Shown: in pieces, positions 54,182-62,664 of the stretch
Position numbering within the stretch: the stretch's first letter is position 1
Layout: every line of letters starts with the position of its first letter
Assembly: GCA_016212855.1 (NCBI GenBank)
Contig: JACRDP010000002.1
Coordinates: forward strand, 1 to 64,000
Origin: Elusimicrobiota bacterium
Lineage (GTDB): Bacteria; Elusimicrobiota; Elusimicrobia; UBA1565; UBA9628
DNA: 64,000 nucleotides
Direction of reading: 5' to 3'
Made by a program: the position numbers and the translations under genes
The notes under the pieces: model-generated
What the model was told of the DNA's origin: nothing
Databases searched by the model: none
What the model saw: the letters and a program-made list of their open reading frames with translations, nothing else

Positions 54182-55345
54182 ATGCGCCTGGCTCAAAGCT
54201 TTTCGCGCCTGGGCACCGAGACCGCCTTCGAGGTCTTGGCCCGCGCCCGCGCCCTGGAGGCCAAGGGCCGTAAAATCGTCCATCTCGAGATCGGCGAGCC
54301 CGATTTCGACACGCCTAAAAACATCCGCGACGCCGGCAAGAAGGCCATCGACGCGGGCTACACCCACTACGGGCCGTCCGCCGGGCTGCCGGAGGCGCGC
54401 AAGGCCGTCGCCGAGTATGTCTCCAAGACGCGGGGGATAACGGTCAAGCCCGAGGAAACCATCCTCGTCCCCGGCGGCAAGCCCGTCATTTTTTTCACTC
54501 TTCTCGCTTTGATCGAGCCCGGCGACGAGGTGATCTACCCGAACCCCGGCTTCCCGATCTACGAGTCGATGATCAATTTCGCGGGAGGCAAGGCCGTGCC
54601 GCTGCCGATCCGCGAGAGCCTCGACTGGGATTTTGACCCGGCGGAGTTCGAGAAGCTCCTCACGCCCAAAACCAAGCTCGTCATCCTCAATTCTCCCGCC
54701 AACCCGACCGGCGGCGTGATGACCCCGGCGACGATGGAGCGCGTCGCGCGGGCCCTGGCGAAGTTTCCCGACGCGATGATCCTGTCCGACGAGATCTACT
54801 CCCGCATCGTCTACAAGGGCGAGCACCGCTCGATCCTGTCCTTGCCCGGCATGAAGGAGCGGACGATCCTGCTCGACGGGTTCTCGAAGACCTGGGCGAT
54901 GACCGGCTGGCGCCTGGGCTACGGCGTGGGACCCAAGTGGCTCATCGACGCGATGGCCAAACTCTCCACAAACGACCACAGCTGCGTGGCCTCCTTCTCC
55001 CAGATCGCGGCGATCGAAGCGCTGACCGGGCCGCAGACCTCGGTGACATCCATGGTCAAGGAGTTCAAGAAGCGCCGCGACGTCATCGTCAAAGGCCTGA
55101 ACGCCCTGCCCGGCGTGACCTGCAAGACTCCCAACGCCGCCTTCTACGTGTTTCCGAACATCACGGGCACCGGGCGGCAGTCCAAGGCCCTGGCCGACGC
55201 GCTGCTCAACGACGCGGGCGTCGCCTGCCTGCCCGGCACGTCCTTCGGCGCGCTGGGCGAGGGCTACCTCCGTTTTTCCTACGCGAACTCCGTCGAGAAC
55301 ATCGAGAAAGCGCTCGCCGCGATGAAGAAGGTCCTGTCCCAGTGA
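54182..55345 (+). CDS. Class I/II PLP-dependent aminotransferase
   Basis: 387 aa. Motifs: HLEIGEPDFDTP, HYGPSAGLPEAR, NSPANPTGGVM, LSDEIYSRIVY, the PLP Lys236 in DGFSKTWAMTGWRLGY, and YLRFSYANSVENI with the carboxylate-binding Arg. Similar to AspC-subgroup aspartate/alanine aminotransferases; amino-donor specificity cannot be read from the sequence. Head of a four-gene coupled run (GTGA into the ABC exporter). Confidence 0.93.
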   Translation: MRLAQSFSRLGTETAFEVLARARALEAKGRKIVHLEIGEPDFDTPKNIRDAGKKAIDAGYTHYGPSAGLPEARKAVAEYVSKTRGITVKPEETILVPGGKPVIFFTLLALIEPGDEVIYPNPGFPIYESMINFAGGKAVPLPIRESLDWDFDPAEFEKLLTPKTKLVILNSPANPTGGVMTPATMERVARALAKFPDAMILSDEIYSRIVYKGEHRSILSLPGMKERTILLDGFSKTWAMTGWRLGYGVGPKWLIDAMAKLSTNDHSCVASFSQIAAIEALTGPQTSVTSMVKEFKKRRDVIVKGLNALPGVTCKTPNAAFYVFPNITGTGRQSKALADALLNDAGVACLPGTSFGALGEGYLRFSYANSVENIEKALAAMKKVLSQ

Positions 55346-57090
55346 ACGCGGACAAGCGCTCGCTGAAGCGCCTCCTCTCCTACGTCCGCCCCTACCGCCT
55401 GCGCCTGCTCCAGGCGACGGCCGTGATGATCATCGTCGCGGCGCTCAACGGCGCGCTGGTCAAGGTCCTCGGTCCGATCACCAACAGCCTGTTCGTCGAC
55501 ACCGACGCCGAGCGCCTGAAGCAAGTGGCGCTGATGATCCCGGTGATCTTCTTCCTCAAGCTCGTGTTTCAGTACACGCAGTCCTATCTGATGTCCTGGC
55601 TCGGCCAAAAGATCACGCAGGAAATCCGCGAGGACCTGTTCACCCACCTGCACGCGCTGTCGATGGACTTCTTCTGGAAGTCGAAAGGCGGAGAGGTCCT
55701 CGCCAAGCTCACCAACGACATGAACAACCTGCAGTCCGCGCTGCAGTTCGTCCCGCTCTACGCCATCCGCGACTCGCTGACCATCATCGTCGTCCTCGCC
55801 GTGATGATCATGACCAATCCCAAGTTCGCCTTGGTCGCGTTGATCGCGATCCCGATGGCCGGCGGAGTCCTCGGCATTCTCGGCCGCAAGCTGCGCGCCG
55901 CCGGCCGCCGCGGCAACGAGGTCATGGGCGAGATCTACCACCGTTTCCAGGAAAGCCTGCAGGGCATGCTGGTCGTGAAGTCCTTCAACTACGAGAAGGG
56001 CGCGATCGCGAAGTTCCGCGTGGAGAACGACGAATTTTTCCACCAGATGATGCGCTACTTCCGCGCGACCGCCCTGTCGGGGCCGCTGATGGAGTTTCTG
56101 GGCTCGCTGATCATGGCCGCGATCGTCTGGCTCGGCGGACGCGCGATCGGCGCCGGGGAGATGACGGCCTCTCAGTTCGCCGTTTTCCTCGGCTCCTTCT
56201 TCATGGCCTACGGCCCGATCAAGAATCTGGCGCAGATGAACTCGACATTACAGTTAGGGTTAGCCGCGGCCGAACGCATCTTCTCGATCCTCGACGAAAA
56301 TCCTTCCGTCGTCGAGCCGCTCCATCCGTTGCCGTTTCCGTCGCTGACCAAGGGGATCGTCTTCGAAAAGGTCTCATTCCGTTATCCGTCCCGCGAATTG
56401 TGGGCTCTCAAGGACGTTTCCATGACGATCAAGCCCGGTGAGATCGTCGCTTTGGCCGGTCCGTCCGGCTCCGGCAAGACGACCTTCGTCCATCTGCTCC
56501 TGCGCCTCTTCGACCCGACCGAGGGCCGCATCACCATCGACGGCGTGGACCTCAAGGACATGTCCTCGCACGACCTGCGCGCGCGCCTCGGCCTCGTGTC
56601 CCAGGAGACCATCCTCTTCAACGACACCGTGTTCGGCAACGTCGCCGTCGGCCGCGAGGGCGCGTCGCGCGACGACGTCCAGAAGGCGCTCGCCGTCGCC
56701 GACGCGAGCGACTTCATCGGCGCGATGAAGCAGGGCCTCGACACGCCGCTCGGCGACCGCGGCGCGCAGCTCTCCGGCGGCCAGCGCCAGCGCCTCGCGA
56801 TCGCGCGCGCGGTGCTCAAGGACCCGAAGCTGCTCATTCTGGATGAGGCGACCTCGAACCTCGACGCGGGCAGCGAGCGCGCCGTGCAGAACGCGATGGA
56901 GCGCCTGTATCCGGGGCGCACCGTCGTCATGATCGCGCACCGCCTCTCCACCGTGCAGAAGGCCGACCGCATCGTCGTGATGCGCCATGGCAAGATCGAG
57001 GAAACGGGCACGCACGGCGAACTGCTCGCCAAAAACGGCGTGTACGCGACGCTCACCCGCTATCAGCAGCTCGAAGCTCCGGAAAGCTGA
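55342..57090 (+). CDS. ABC exporter, MsbA/lipid-A-flippase-like half transporter
   Basis: 582 aa from a GTG overlapping the aminotransferase stop. Six-span exporter domain (about 10-310) with the MsbA-like coupling segment SYLMSWLGQKITQEIREDLF. ATPase: Walker A at 373 (GPSGSGKTT), Q-loop LVSQETILFND, signature LSGGQRQRLAIARA, Walker B LLILDEATSNLDAG and H-loop MIAHRLSTVQ. It works as a homodimer, exporting a lipid or other hydrophobic substrate. TGATG overlap with the next gene. Confidence 0.93.
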   Translation: MNADKRSLKRLLSYVRPYRLRLLQATAVMIIVAALNGALVKVLGPITNSLFVDTDAERLKQVALMIPVIFFLKLVFQYTQSYLMSWLGQKITQEIREDLFTHLHALSMDFFWKSKGGEVLAKLTNDMNNLQSALQFVPLYAIRDSLTIIVVLAVMIMTNPKFALVALIAIPMAGGVLGILGRKLRAAGRRGNEVMGEIYHRFQESLQGMLVVKSFNYEKGAIAKFRVENDEFFHQMMRYFRATALSGPLMEFLGSLIMAAIVWLGGRAIGAGEMTASQFAVFLGSFFMAYGPIKNLAQMNSTLQLGLAAAERIFSILDENPSVVEPLHPLPFPSLTKGIVFEKVSFRYPSRELWALKDVSMTIKPGEIVALAGPSGSGKTTFVHLLLRLFDPTEGRITIDGVDLKDMSSHDLRARLGLVSQETILFNDTVFGNVAVGREGASRDDVQKALAVADASDFIGAMKQGLDTPLGDRGAQLSGGQRQRLAIARAVLKDPKLLILDEATSNLDAGSERAVQNAMERLYPGRTVVMIAHRLSTVQKADRIVVMRHGKIEETGTHGELLAKNGVYATLTRYQQLEAPES

Positions 57091-58541
57091 TGCTCGTCGT
57101 CCTCCTTCTCCTGTTCGGGTCGATCGCGTGGCTCGTCTGGATCGTCAGCCGGGCCTCGTTCGCGGCGACGGAGACGGAAGGCTCCGGCTGGCGCGACCTG
57201 TGGACCTTGGACGGCGACGTCGATCGCGGCCGCTACCTGCTCCTGGGCTTCTCTTTGATGGCGGTGAAGTACAACCTCGAACGCCTCGTCGCCGGCATGA
57301 TGTTCAAACGCTCCTGGTCGGTGTTCGCGCATTATCTGCACGCCCCGGACCTCGACTTCAACAAGTACAAGGGCAACGACGCCAGTCTCTATTCGTTGAT
57401 GATCCTGATGTCCTTCCCGTTCATTTGGACGGGACTGGCCCTCACCCTGCGCCGGCTGCGCTCCTGCGGCCTTCCCTCCTGGCTCGTGATCCTGTTCTTC
57501 GTTCCGATCCTCAATTTGTTCTTTTTTCTCGCGATGGCCTCGCTGCCTCCGGCCGCCGCGGCCTCCGACTCCGCCCGCTTTTTCGACCGCCTGATCCCGC
57601 GGTCGGATGTCGGCAACGCCGCGCTCACGACCGGCCTCGGCGGCGCGCTCGTCCTTCTCATGGCGCAGTTCTCCACGGCCCTGCTCAAGGGCTACGGTTG
57701 GGGCCTGTTCATCGGGCTTCCCTTCGTGCTCGGCCTGATCTCCTCTTTGCTCTACGGCCACCACAAGCGGCGCACGCTCGGCGAATGCGTCGCGGTCGCC
57801 ATGCTGTCGACGACCTTCGCGGGCGTCGTGATCCTCGCCGCCGCCGTCGAAGGGGTGATCTGCCTCGCGATGGCCGCTCCCTTGGGCTACGCCCTCGCGC
57901 TTATGGGCGCTTTATTCGGCTATCTCATTCAAAGCCGGTCCCGCGGCGAACACGCGGCCGCCATGCTCGTCCTGGTTTGCGGCGTGCCCCTGCTCATGGG
58001 CGCCGAGGAATTCGCGGCCGAGCGCGACGCCGTCCTTCCCGTCCGCACCATGATCGAGGTGGACGCGCCGCCCGCCGCGGTCTGGAGGAACGTCGTCACT
58101 TTTTCCGAGCTTCCGGCGCCGACGCATCCCATCTTCAAGCTCGGCTTCGCCTATCCCGTGCGAGCGACCATCGCGGGGCGCGGCGTCGGCGCCGTGCGCC
58201 GTTGCGAGTTCACCACCGGCGCCTTCGTCGAACCGATTACGGTCTGGGACGAGCCTAAACTCCTCATGTTCACCGTGACGAGCCAGCCCGCGCCGATGAA
58301 GGAGTCGAGCTGGTATCCCGATCTGCACCCCGCGCATCTCGACGGATTCCTCGTCTCGGAGGGAGGCCAATTCCAACTCGAGGCCCTGCCCGGAAACCGC
58401 ACGCGCCTGACCGGCACGACCTGGTACCGTCATGAGATCCGGCCCTCCTGGTACTGGCGGCCGTTCTCGGACGCGATCATTCACCGGATTCACGAGCGCG
58501 TGCTCGCGCACGTGAAGGCGCTGTCGGAGGCCAAGGCATGA
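57090..58541 (+). CDS. DUF805-SRPBCC fusion membrane protein
   Basis: 483 aa. The N-terminal part has a DUF805-type segment (GRYLLLGFSLMAVKYNLERL ... LTLRRLRSCGLPSWLV). Additional spans reach about residue 310. The C-terminal third (MIEVDAPPAAVWRNVVTFSEL ... VLAHVKALSEA) is a START/SRPBCC polyketide-cyclase-like lipid- or ligand-binding fold. The ligand domain would sit on one face of the membrane. Overlaps the ABC exporter and a HAD gene, so a role in handling the exported compound is conceivable. Confidence 0.8.
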   Translation: MLVVLLLLFGSIAWLVWIVSRASFAATETEGSGWRDLWTLDGDVDRGRYLLLGFSLMAVKYNLERLVAGMMFKRSWSVFAHYLHAPDLDFNKYKGNDASLYSLMILMSFPFIWTGLALTLRRLRSCGLPSWLVILFFVPILNLFFFLAMASLPPAAAASDSARFFDRLIPRSDVGNAALTTGLGGALVLLMAQFSTALLKGYGWGLFIGLPFVLGLISSLLYGHHKRRTLGECVAVAMLSTTFAGVVILAAAVEGVICLAMAAPLGYALALMGALFGYLIQSRSRGEHAAAMLVLVCGVPLLMGAEEFAAERDAVLPVRTMIEVDAPPAAVWRNVVTFSELPAPTHPIFKLGFAYPVRATIAGRGVGAVRRCEFTTGAFVEPITVWDEPKLLMFTVTSQPAPMKESSWYPDLHPAHLDGFLVSEGGQFQLEALPGNRTRLTGTTWYRHEIRPSWYWRPFSDAIIHRIHERVLAHVKALSEAKA

Positions 58542-59194
58542 GGGCCGTCATCTTCGACATGGACGGCGTCATCGTCAACAGCGAGGCGCAGTGGAAGTCG
58601 CTCGAGGCCGCGTACTTCCGCGAGCTCGCGCCGTCCTGGACGACGGCGCACGACGAGCGCGCCGTCGGCCTCGGCGTCGAGGACCTGCACCGCTTCCTCG
58701 TCAAAGAATTCGACATCGAGCTCAGCAAGCGCGACTTCCTCGACCACTGCGACCTCACGGCGAGGAAGGTCTACGAGCAAAACGTGGACTGCGCCGAGGG
58801 CTTTCTCGACCTCGCGCGCGAGCTCAAGCACAAGGGTGTGGCGACCGCGATCGCCTCCTCGTCGCCCGCGCACTGGATCAAGATGGTCGTGGACCGCTTC
58901 GCGCTGACGCCCCTGCTCGACACGATCGTCTCCGCCGACGACGTCGGGGGGCAGACAAAGCCCCTTCCCGACATCTACCTCGAAGCCGCGTCACGGCTGA
59001 AGATTCCCACGGTGGAATGCCTCGCGATCGAAGACAGCTCCATCGGCGTCCTCGCCGCCAAGCGCGCGGGCATGAAGATCGCCGCCTACCGCAACGGCAC
59101 CAACGACGCGCAGGACCTATCCATCGCGGATTTCGAGCTCGGCGGCTTCTCCGGCCTGAGCGTCGAGAAGCTCGCCGCCCATCTGCGCCGATAG
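58538..59194 (+). CDS. HAD-IA hydrolase, beta-phosphoglucomutase-like
   Basis: 218 aa. Motif I FDMDGVIVNSE (nucleophile and acid Asp), motif II AIASSSPAHWI, motif III Lys in GQTKPLPDIYLEAASRL, motif IV AIEDSSIGVLAAKRAGM. The cap is helical, as in phosphoglucomutase/phosphatase subgroup members. Substrate unknown. ATGA overlap with the preceding gene. Last gene of the run, followed by hairpin element 3 and a terminator. Confidence 0.9.
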   Translation: MRAVIFDMDGVIVNSEAQWKSLEAAYFRELAPSWTTAHDERAVGLGVEDLHRFLVKEFDIELSKRDFLDHCDLTARKVYEQNVDCAEGFLDLARELKHKGVATAIASSSPAHWIKMVVDRFALTPLLDTIVSADDVGGQTKPLPDIYLEAASRLKIPTVECLAIEDSSIGVLAAKRAGMKIAAYRNGTNDAQDLSIADFELGGFSGLSVEKLAAHLRR

Positions 59195-59196
59195 CC

Positions 59197-59249
59197 GGGG
59201 TCTGACCTCCCGGTGTTGCATAGTTAGCGACATCGGGAGGTCAGACCCC
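59197..59249. repeat. Intergenic hairpin element 3
   Basis: Perfect 16-bp arms 59197-59212 (GGGGTCTGACCTCCCG) and 59234-59249. The stem extends inward to 59219/59227 with two G-T pairs, leaving a 7-nt loop. The terminal GGGGTCTGAC resembles the ends of the elements at 33409 and 51731. Confidence 0.85.
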
Positions 59250-59256
59250 AAAATAG

Positions 59257-59296
59257 GAAGGCCGGCGCCGCGTGTAGCGGCGCCGGCCTTCTTCTA
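59257..59296. terminator. Bidirectional terminator between convergent genes
   Basis: 15-bp stem 59257-59271 / 59277-59291 (GAAGGCCGGCGCCGC and complement), 5-nt loop, T-rich on the right (TTCTAGTTT) and A-rich on the left. It serves the HAD gene and the lipoprotein gene. Confidence 0.8.
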
Positions 59297-59312
59297 GTTT
59301 AAGGCTTAGAGG

Positions 59313-59954
59313 CTAGTCGAACTTCAGGTTCTCGACGCCGATCTCCTGAAGCCGGCTGAAGTCGCCGTGGCGGCCGTGCGGTCCGCGCGGGTAGTCGCCG
59401 CGGGGGAAGTTCGGCTCGCGGCGGCAGAACTGCGTGCGGCGGTACTCGTTGCAGCGGTTCGCCGTGCGGGACGCGAAGGAGCCGAGGTCGGCTCCAGACG
59501 TGGACTTGAAGCCCACGGTCCAGTTCTCGTCGCAAGGCTCGTAGCTGATCTCGACGAGGCACTCCTGCGAGCCCTGGTTTTCCCAGGTCGTGTAGCGCTC
59601 GACCCCGCCGGTGATGGCGTAGGCGCGGGCGCTCGTCATGTCCACGGGCTGGCCGATCTCGGCGCCCTTCAGCGTGAAGTTGCCGGACTCGTAGCCCTTG
59701 GAGACGGCGGCCTCGAGCTCGACGTCGGCGCGACCGTTCTGCTTGACGATGATCGCGATCGACTTGTCGCTGGAGCCCTTCTTGAACGTGATGTCGGCGC
59801 GGCCGGCGACGAGGGTCGCGGCGCCCGCTTTTCCGTTCAGGGGGATGCCGGCGGTGCCGGCGGTCAGTACGATCTGTCCGGAACGCGTTTCCTTGAAATC
59901 GCATCCGGCGACGACGAGCAGCAGTGCGGCGAGGGGAAGGTATCGGCGGGTCAT
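59313..59954 (-). CDS. Lipoprotein of unknown function
   Basis: 213 aa. Signal and lipobox MTRRYLPLAALLLVVAGC, so it is lipidated at Cys18. The mature part has beta-rich segments (LVAGRADITFKKGSSDK, SIAIIVKQNGRADVEL) and four later Cys residues that may form disulfides. A basic, Pro/Gly/Arg-rich stretch (PRGDYPRGPHGRHGDFSR) lies near the end. No family recognised. It is monocistronic: own -10 box 6 nt before the ATG and a shared terminator. Confidence 0.85.
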   Translation of the reverse strand: MTRRYLPLAALLLVVAGCDFKETRSGQIVLTAGTAGIPLNGKAGAATLVAGRADITFKKGSSDKSIAIIVKQNGRADVELEAAVSKGYESGNFTLKGAEIGQPVDMTSARAYAITGGVERYTTWENQGSQECLVEISYEPCDENWTVGFKSTSGADLGSFASRTANRCNEYRRTQFCRREPNFPRGDYPRGPHGRHGDFSRLQEIGVENLKFD

Positions 59955-59960
59955 GCGGTT

Positions 59961-59966
59961 ATTCTA
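59961..59966 (-). promoter_or_regulatory. -10 box of the lipoprotein gene, leaderless
   Basis: TAGAAT in GCTAGAAT context, 6 nt before the ATG at 59954. Confidence 0.5.
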
Positions 59967-60037
59967 GCACGAGGAAAAAACGGCGGCGAAAGAATTTGGG
60001 CCTAAAGGGCAGATATTTTTGGGCCCCTCTCTAGGCC

Positions 60038-61513
60038 CTATCCGAGCGCGACTTCGCGGCTGAGGCGTTGCGTCGATTCAACGAAGCACGTCCACTCGGT
60101 ACGCCGCCTCGCACGAGTCTCTTCGTCGGATTTCGGGGCGAAGACCTTCTCGATCTTCGCGTCGGCCATCTCTTCCGGCGAGGGCAGGCCGGCGGCCTTG
60201 GCGGCGAGGATCGCGGCGCCGAGCGCGGTGGCTTCGACTTCCTTGCGGCGCTCGAGCGTGGCGCCCAGCGCGTCGGCCTGAAAGGACATCATCGCGTCCG
60301 CGCGGGACAGGCCGCCCGCGATGCGCGCCGATTCGACCGGCGAGCCTGACGCCGTCATCACGGCGGCGGCGTCGGCCAGGAGCATGCACAGCCCCTCGGC
60401 CGTCGCGCGCACGAGATCGTGCTTCGTCGTCTGTGAATCGAGCCCGAAGAAGGCGGTCTTCGTCTTGTAGTCCCAACGCGGCGCGCCGAGGCCGCCGATG
60501 GCGGGGAGCATGAGCACACGGCGCTTGGATTTTTTGAAGGCCTCGTCGATCGCCTTGGTCTCCTTCATAAGGCCCAGGTTGTCGCGCAGCCATTCGAAGG
60601 AAGTTCCGGCCGCGTGGACCGTGCCCTCGAGATAGAAGCCGCGCAAATCGCCGAATGATGCGGCCGCCGAAGCCAGCAGTCCCGGCGCGCGTTCGGCCGT
60701 CTGACCCGTATGGCGCAGAAGGAAAGCGCCGGTGCCGTAGTTCGCCACGGCGGCGCCTTCCTTCGAAGCGCCCAGACCGATGGCCGCCGACTGCTGGTCG
60801 CCGACCGTGGCCAACAACGGAATTTTCCGGCCCTTCCGCTCGATGACGCCCCATTCTCCGGCGGAGGAGCGAATCGAGGGCAGAAGGTCGGCCGAAAGCC
60901 CGAACAACGCCAGCAAACCGGGGTCCCAGGTTTGCGAATCGAGATTCATCAGCAAGGTGCGCTGAGCGCACGTCGGATCGGCGGCGACGACGGCGCCCTT
61001 GGTCAGGCGCGCGGCGAGGAAGGTCGAGACCGGCGCGCACAGCAGGCGTCCGGCGTCGGCCAAGGCCCGCACCTTCGGCTCGCGGTCGAGGAACCAGCGG
61101 ATCTTCGGCGCCGAGTAATACGGCGTCGCGTACAGTCCCGACAGTCCGTGGATTTCACCCTGTCTTTCCTGCAGGGGCCCCACGAACTCGGCGGCGCGTC
61201 CGTCCATCCAGGACGGCGCGGCGGCGACGGGCTTGAAAGTGCCCTTCTCGCAGAAGACGATGGTCGAACGCTGGACTGCGAGGCCGGCGGCCAGCACCCG
61301 GTCCTTCGGACCGAGTTTCGATAACACCGCGTCGAGCGAGGCCTCGAGCGTCTTCGCCAGCTCGAGCGGATCGTGCTCGGCCCAGCCGGCCTTGGGGCGC
61401 TTGGTGCGCACGGGGCGCTGAGCCAGCGCGACGATGCGGCCCTTGAGGTCGAAGAGGACGGCGCGCGAGGAGGAGGAGCCTTGGTCGAGCGCGAGGAGGA
61501 GATCGCGGCTCAT
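60038..61513 (-). CDS. glpK: FGGY-family kinase, probable glycerol kinase
   Basis: 491 aa. FGGY fold: LALDQGSSSSRAVLFD, AVQRSTIVF (NQRET position in classical GlpK), SWMDGRAAEF, SGLYATPYYSAPKIRWFLD, GDQQSAAIG, NYGTGAFLLRHTG and GGLSRADAMMSFQAD. Most glycerol-kinase positions fit, but VQRST and SWMDGR deviate from NQRET and WQDRR, so another polyol is possible. It phosphorylates glycerol for uptake and metabolism, and the GlpT-like transporter at 42662 is a possible partner. Overlaps the nuclease gene as ATGA. Confidence 0.8.
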   Translation of the reverse strand: MSRDLLLALDQGSSSSRAVLFDLKGRIVALAQRPVRTKRPKAGWAEHDPLELAKTLEASLDAVLSKLGPKDRVLAAGLAVQRSTIVFCEKGTFKPVAAAPSWMDGRAAEFVGPLQERQGEIHGLSGLYATPYYSAPKIRWFLDREPKVRALADAGRLLCAPVSTFLAARLTKGAVVAADPTCAQRTLLMNLDSQTWDPGLLALFGLSADLLPSIRSSAGEWGVIERKGRKIPLLATVGDQQSAAIGLGASKEGAAVANYGTGAFLLRHTGQTAERAPGLLASAAASFGDLRGFYLEGTVHAAGTSFEWLRDNLGLMKETKAIDEAFKKSKRRVLMLPAIGGLGAPRWDYKTKTAFFGLDSQTTKHDLVRATAEGLCMLLADAAAVMTASGSPVESARIAGGLSRADAMMSFQADALGATLERRKEVEATALGAAILAAKAAGLPSPEEMADAKIEKVFAPKSDEETRARRRTEWTCFVESTQRLSREVALG

Positions 61514-62649
61514 AATTTCTTGAGCTTCAGCTCGGGAGACTCGACGCGTTCGCCGAGCTCGGTCAGGCGCGCGCGAAGGTCCTTGTCGAGGGACGCTCCT
61601 TCAAGGAGCTTATTGACGAGCGGGGCGGAAGGGGCGAGCACCTGGTCGAAGAGGCCCGCCGTCTTGAGGATCTCGAGGACCTTCTTCTTGTCCATGAACT
61701 CCCACTTCACCGCGGGCGAGAGCGAGACCTCGAATTTTTCGCCGAAGGCGCGGGCGTAGTTCTTCTTCTTAAGCGCCGCGGCGAGCGCCGCGCCGGCGGC
61801 CTCGGCCTCCTTCTTCGCCGATTCGATCTTCGCCGTCGCCGCGCCGTACGCGTCCACGAGCGCGGCGAGCTCGGGCTCGCCGGCGGGCTTGGCCGGCGTC
61901 TCGGGCATGCCGGCGTACTGGTCCTTGAAGATCGGGCAGATCGGCTTGTAGTCGCACCACCGGCAGACCGAGTCCATCGGCTTGGGATCTAACTTGTCCT
62001 TCGTGATCGCCTCGGCGGTATTCACGATACGAGCCGTGAGTTCCTTTACAAGCGGCGCGCCGCGGCGGACGGTGCGATGCTCCTTCAAAGTCGGGAGGTG
62101 GTAGAAGATCAGCTCGCCGACTTCCTCGCCCAACTGCTTCTCGCAGGCGAACTGGTACATCGTGAGCTGCGCGTCGATGTCGAGCCGGCCCGCCGCGAGC
62201 TTCTTGCCGGTCTTGTAGTCGAGGATCGAGAGCCGGCCGTCGGGGAGTTTGTCGATGCGGTCGACCTTGCCGGTCAGCGGGATGCCCTCGTGCTCGAAAG
62301 CGAAGTTGTACTCGACCGAGAACGGCACGTGGTAGGACTTCGCGTGCTTGTCATAAAAGCGCGTCAGGATCTGCCGGCCTTCCTCGAAGTACTCGGCCTC
62401 CTGGCTTTCGTCGCGGTAGCCGGGCTTCACCCAGATCTCGCGGTAGTGCTTGAGCAGGGCCTCGAGGCTCGGGGCGACCGGCTCCGTTTTACTGTAAAAG
62501 TACTCGAGCGCGAGATGGACGCTCTGGCCGAAGGAGAAGAAGTGGCGCGGCTTCTCCGGAATCTTATCGACGTACTTGAACTTGTACTTCTGGGGGCACT
62601 CGTTGTAGAGCGAGATGGACGAATGCGAGAGGGGGCGGGGGAGTTTCAT
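61510..62649 (-). CDS. RecB/AddB-like PD-(D/E)XK nuclease with Fe-S cysteines
   Basis: 379 aa. SISLYNECPQKYKF opening with Cys18. The nuclease core has Asp130 (TGKVDRIDKL) and D144-Y-K146 (LSILDYKTGK), then QLTMYQFACEK. Cys229, Cys232 and Cys238 (VCRWCDYKPICPIF) complete a four-Cys [4Fe-4S] site as in AddB and Cas4. The C-terminal 140 residues are a helical extension of unknown role. There are no helicase motifs and no CRISPR genes nearby, so it is a stand-alone exonuclease-like protein, perhaps for repair. Confidence 0.9.
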   Translation of the reverse strand: MKLPRPLSHSSISLYNECPQKYKFKYVDKIPEKPRHFFSFGQSVHLALEYFYSKTEPVAPSLEALLKHYREIWVKPGYRDESQEAEYFEEGRQILTRFYDKHAKSYHVPFSVEYNFAFEHEGIPLTGKVDRIDKLPDGRLSILDYKTGKKLAAGRLDIDAQLTMYQFACEKQLGEEVGELIFYHLPTLKEHRTVRRGAPLVKELTARIVNTAEAITKDKLDPKPMDSVCRWCDYKPICPIFKDQYAGMPETPAKPAGEPELAALVDAYGAATAKIESAKKEAEAAGAALAAALKKKNYARAFGEKFEVSLSPAVKWEFMDKKKVLEILKTAGLFDQVLAPSAPLVNKLLEGASLDKDLRARLTELGERVESPELKLKKL

Positions 62650-62664
62650 CGTCGACGGAAAGGC

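Noticed and set aside
61510-62649. Cas4 of a CRISPR system
   Set aside because: The protein is about twice Cas4 length, no cas genes or repeats are nearby, and the C-terminal extension differs.
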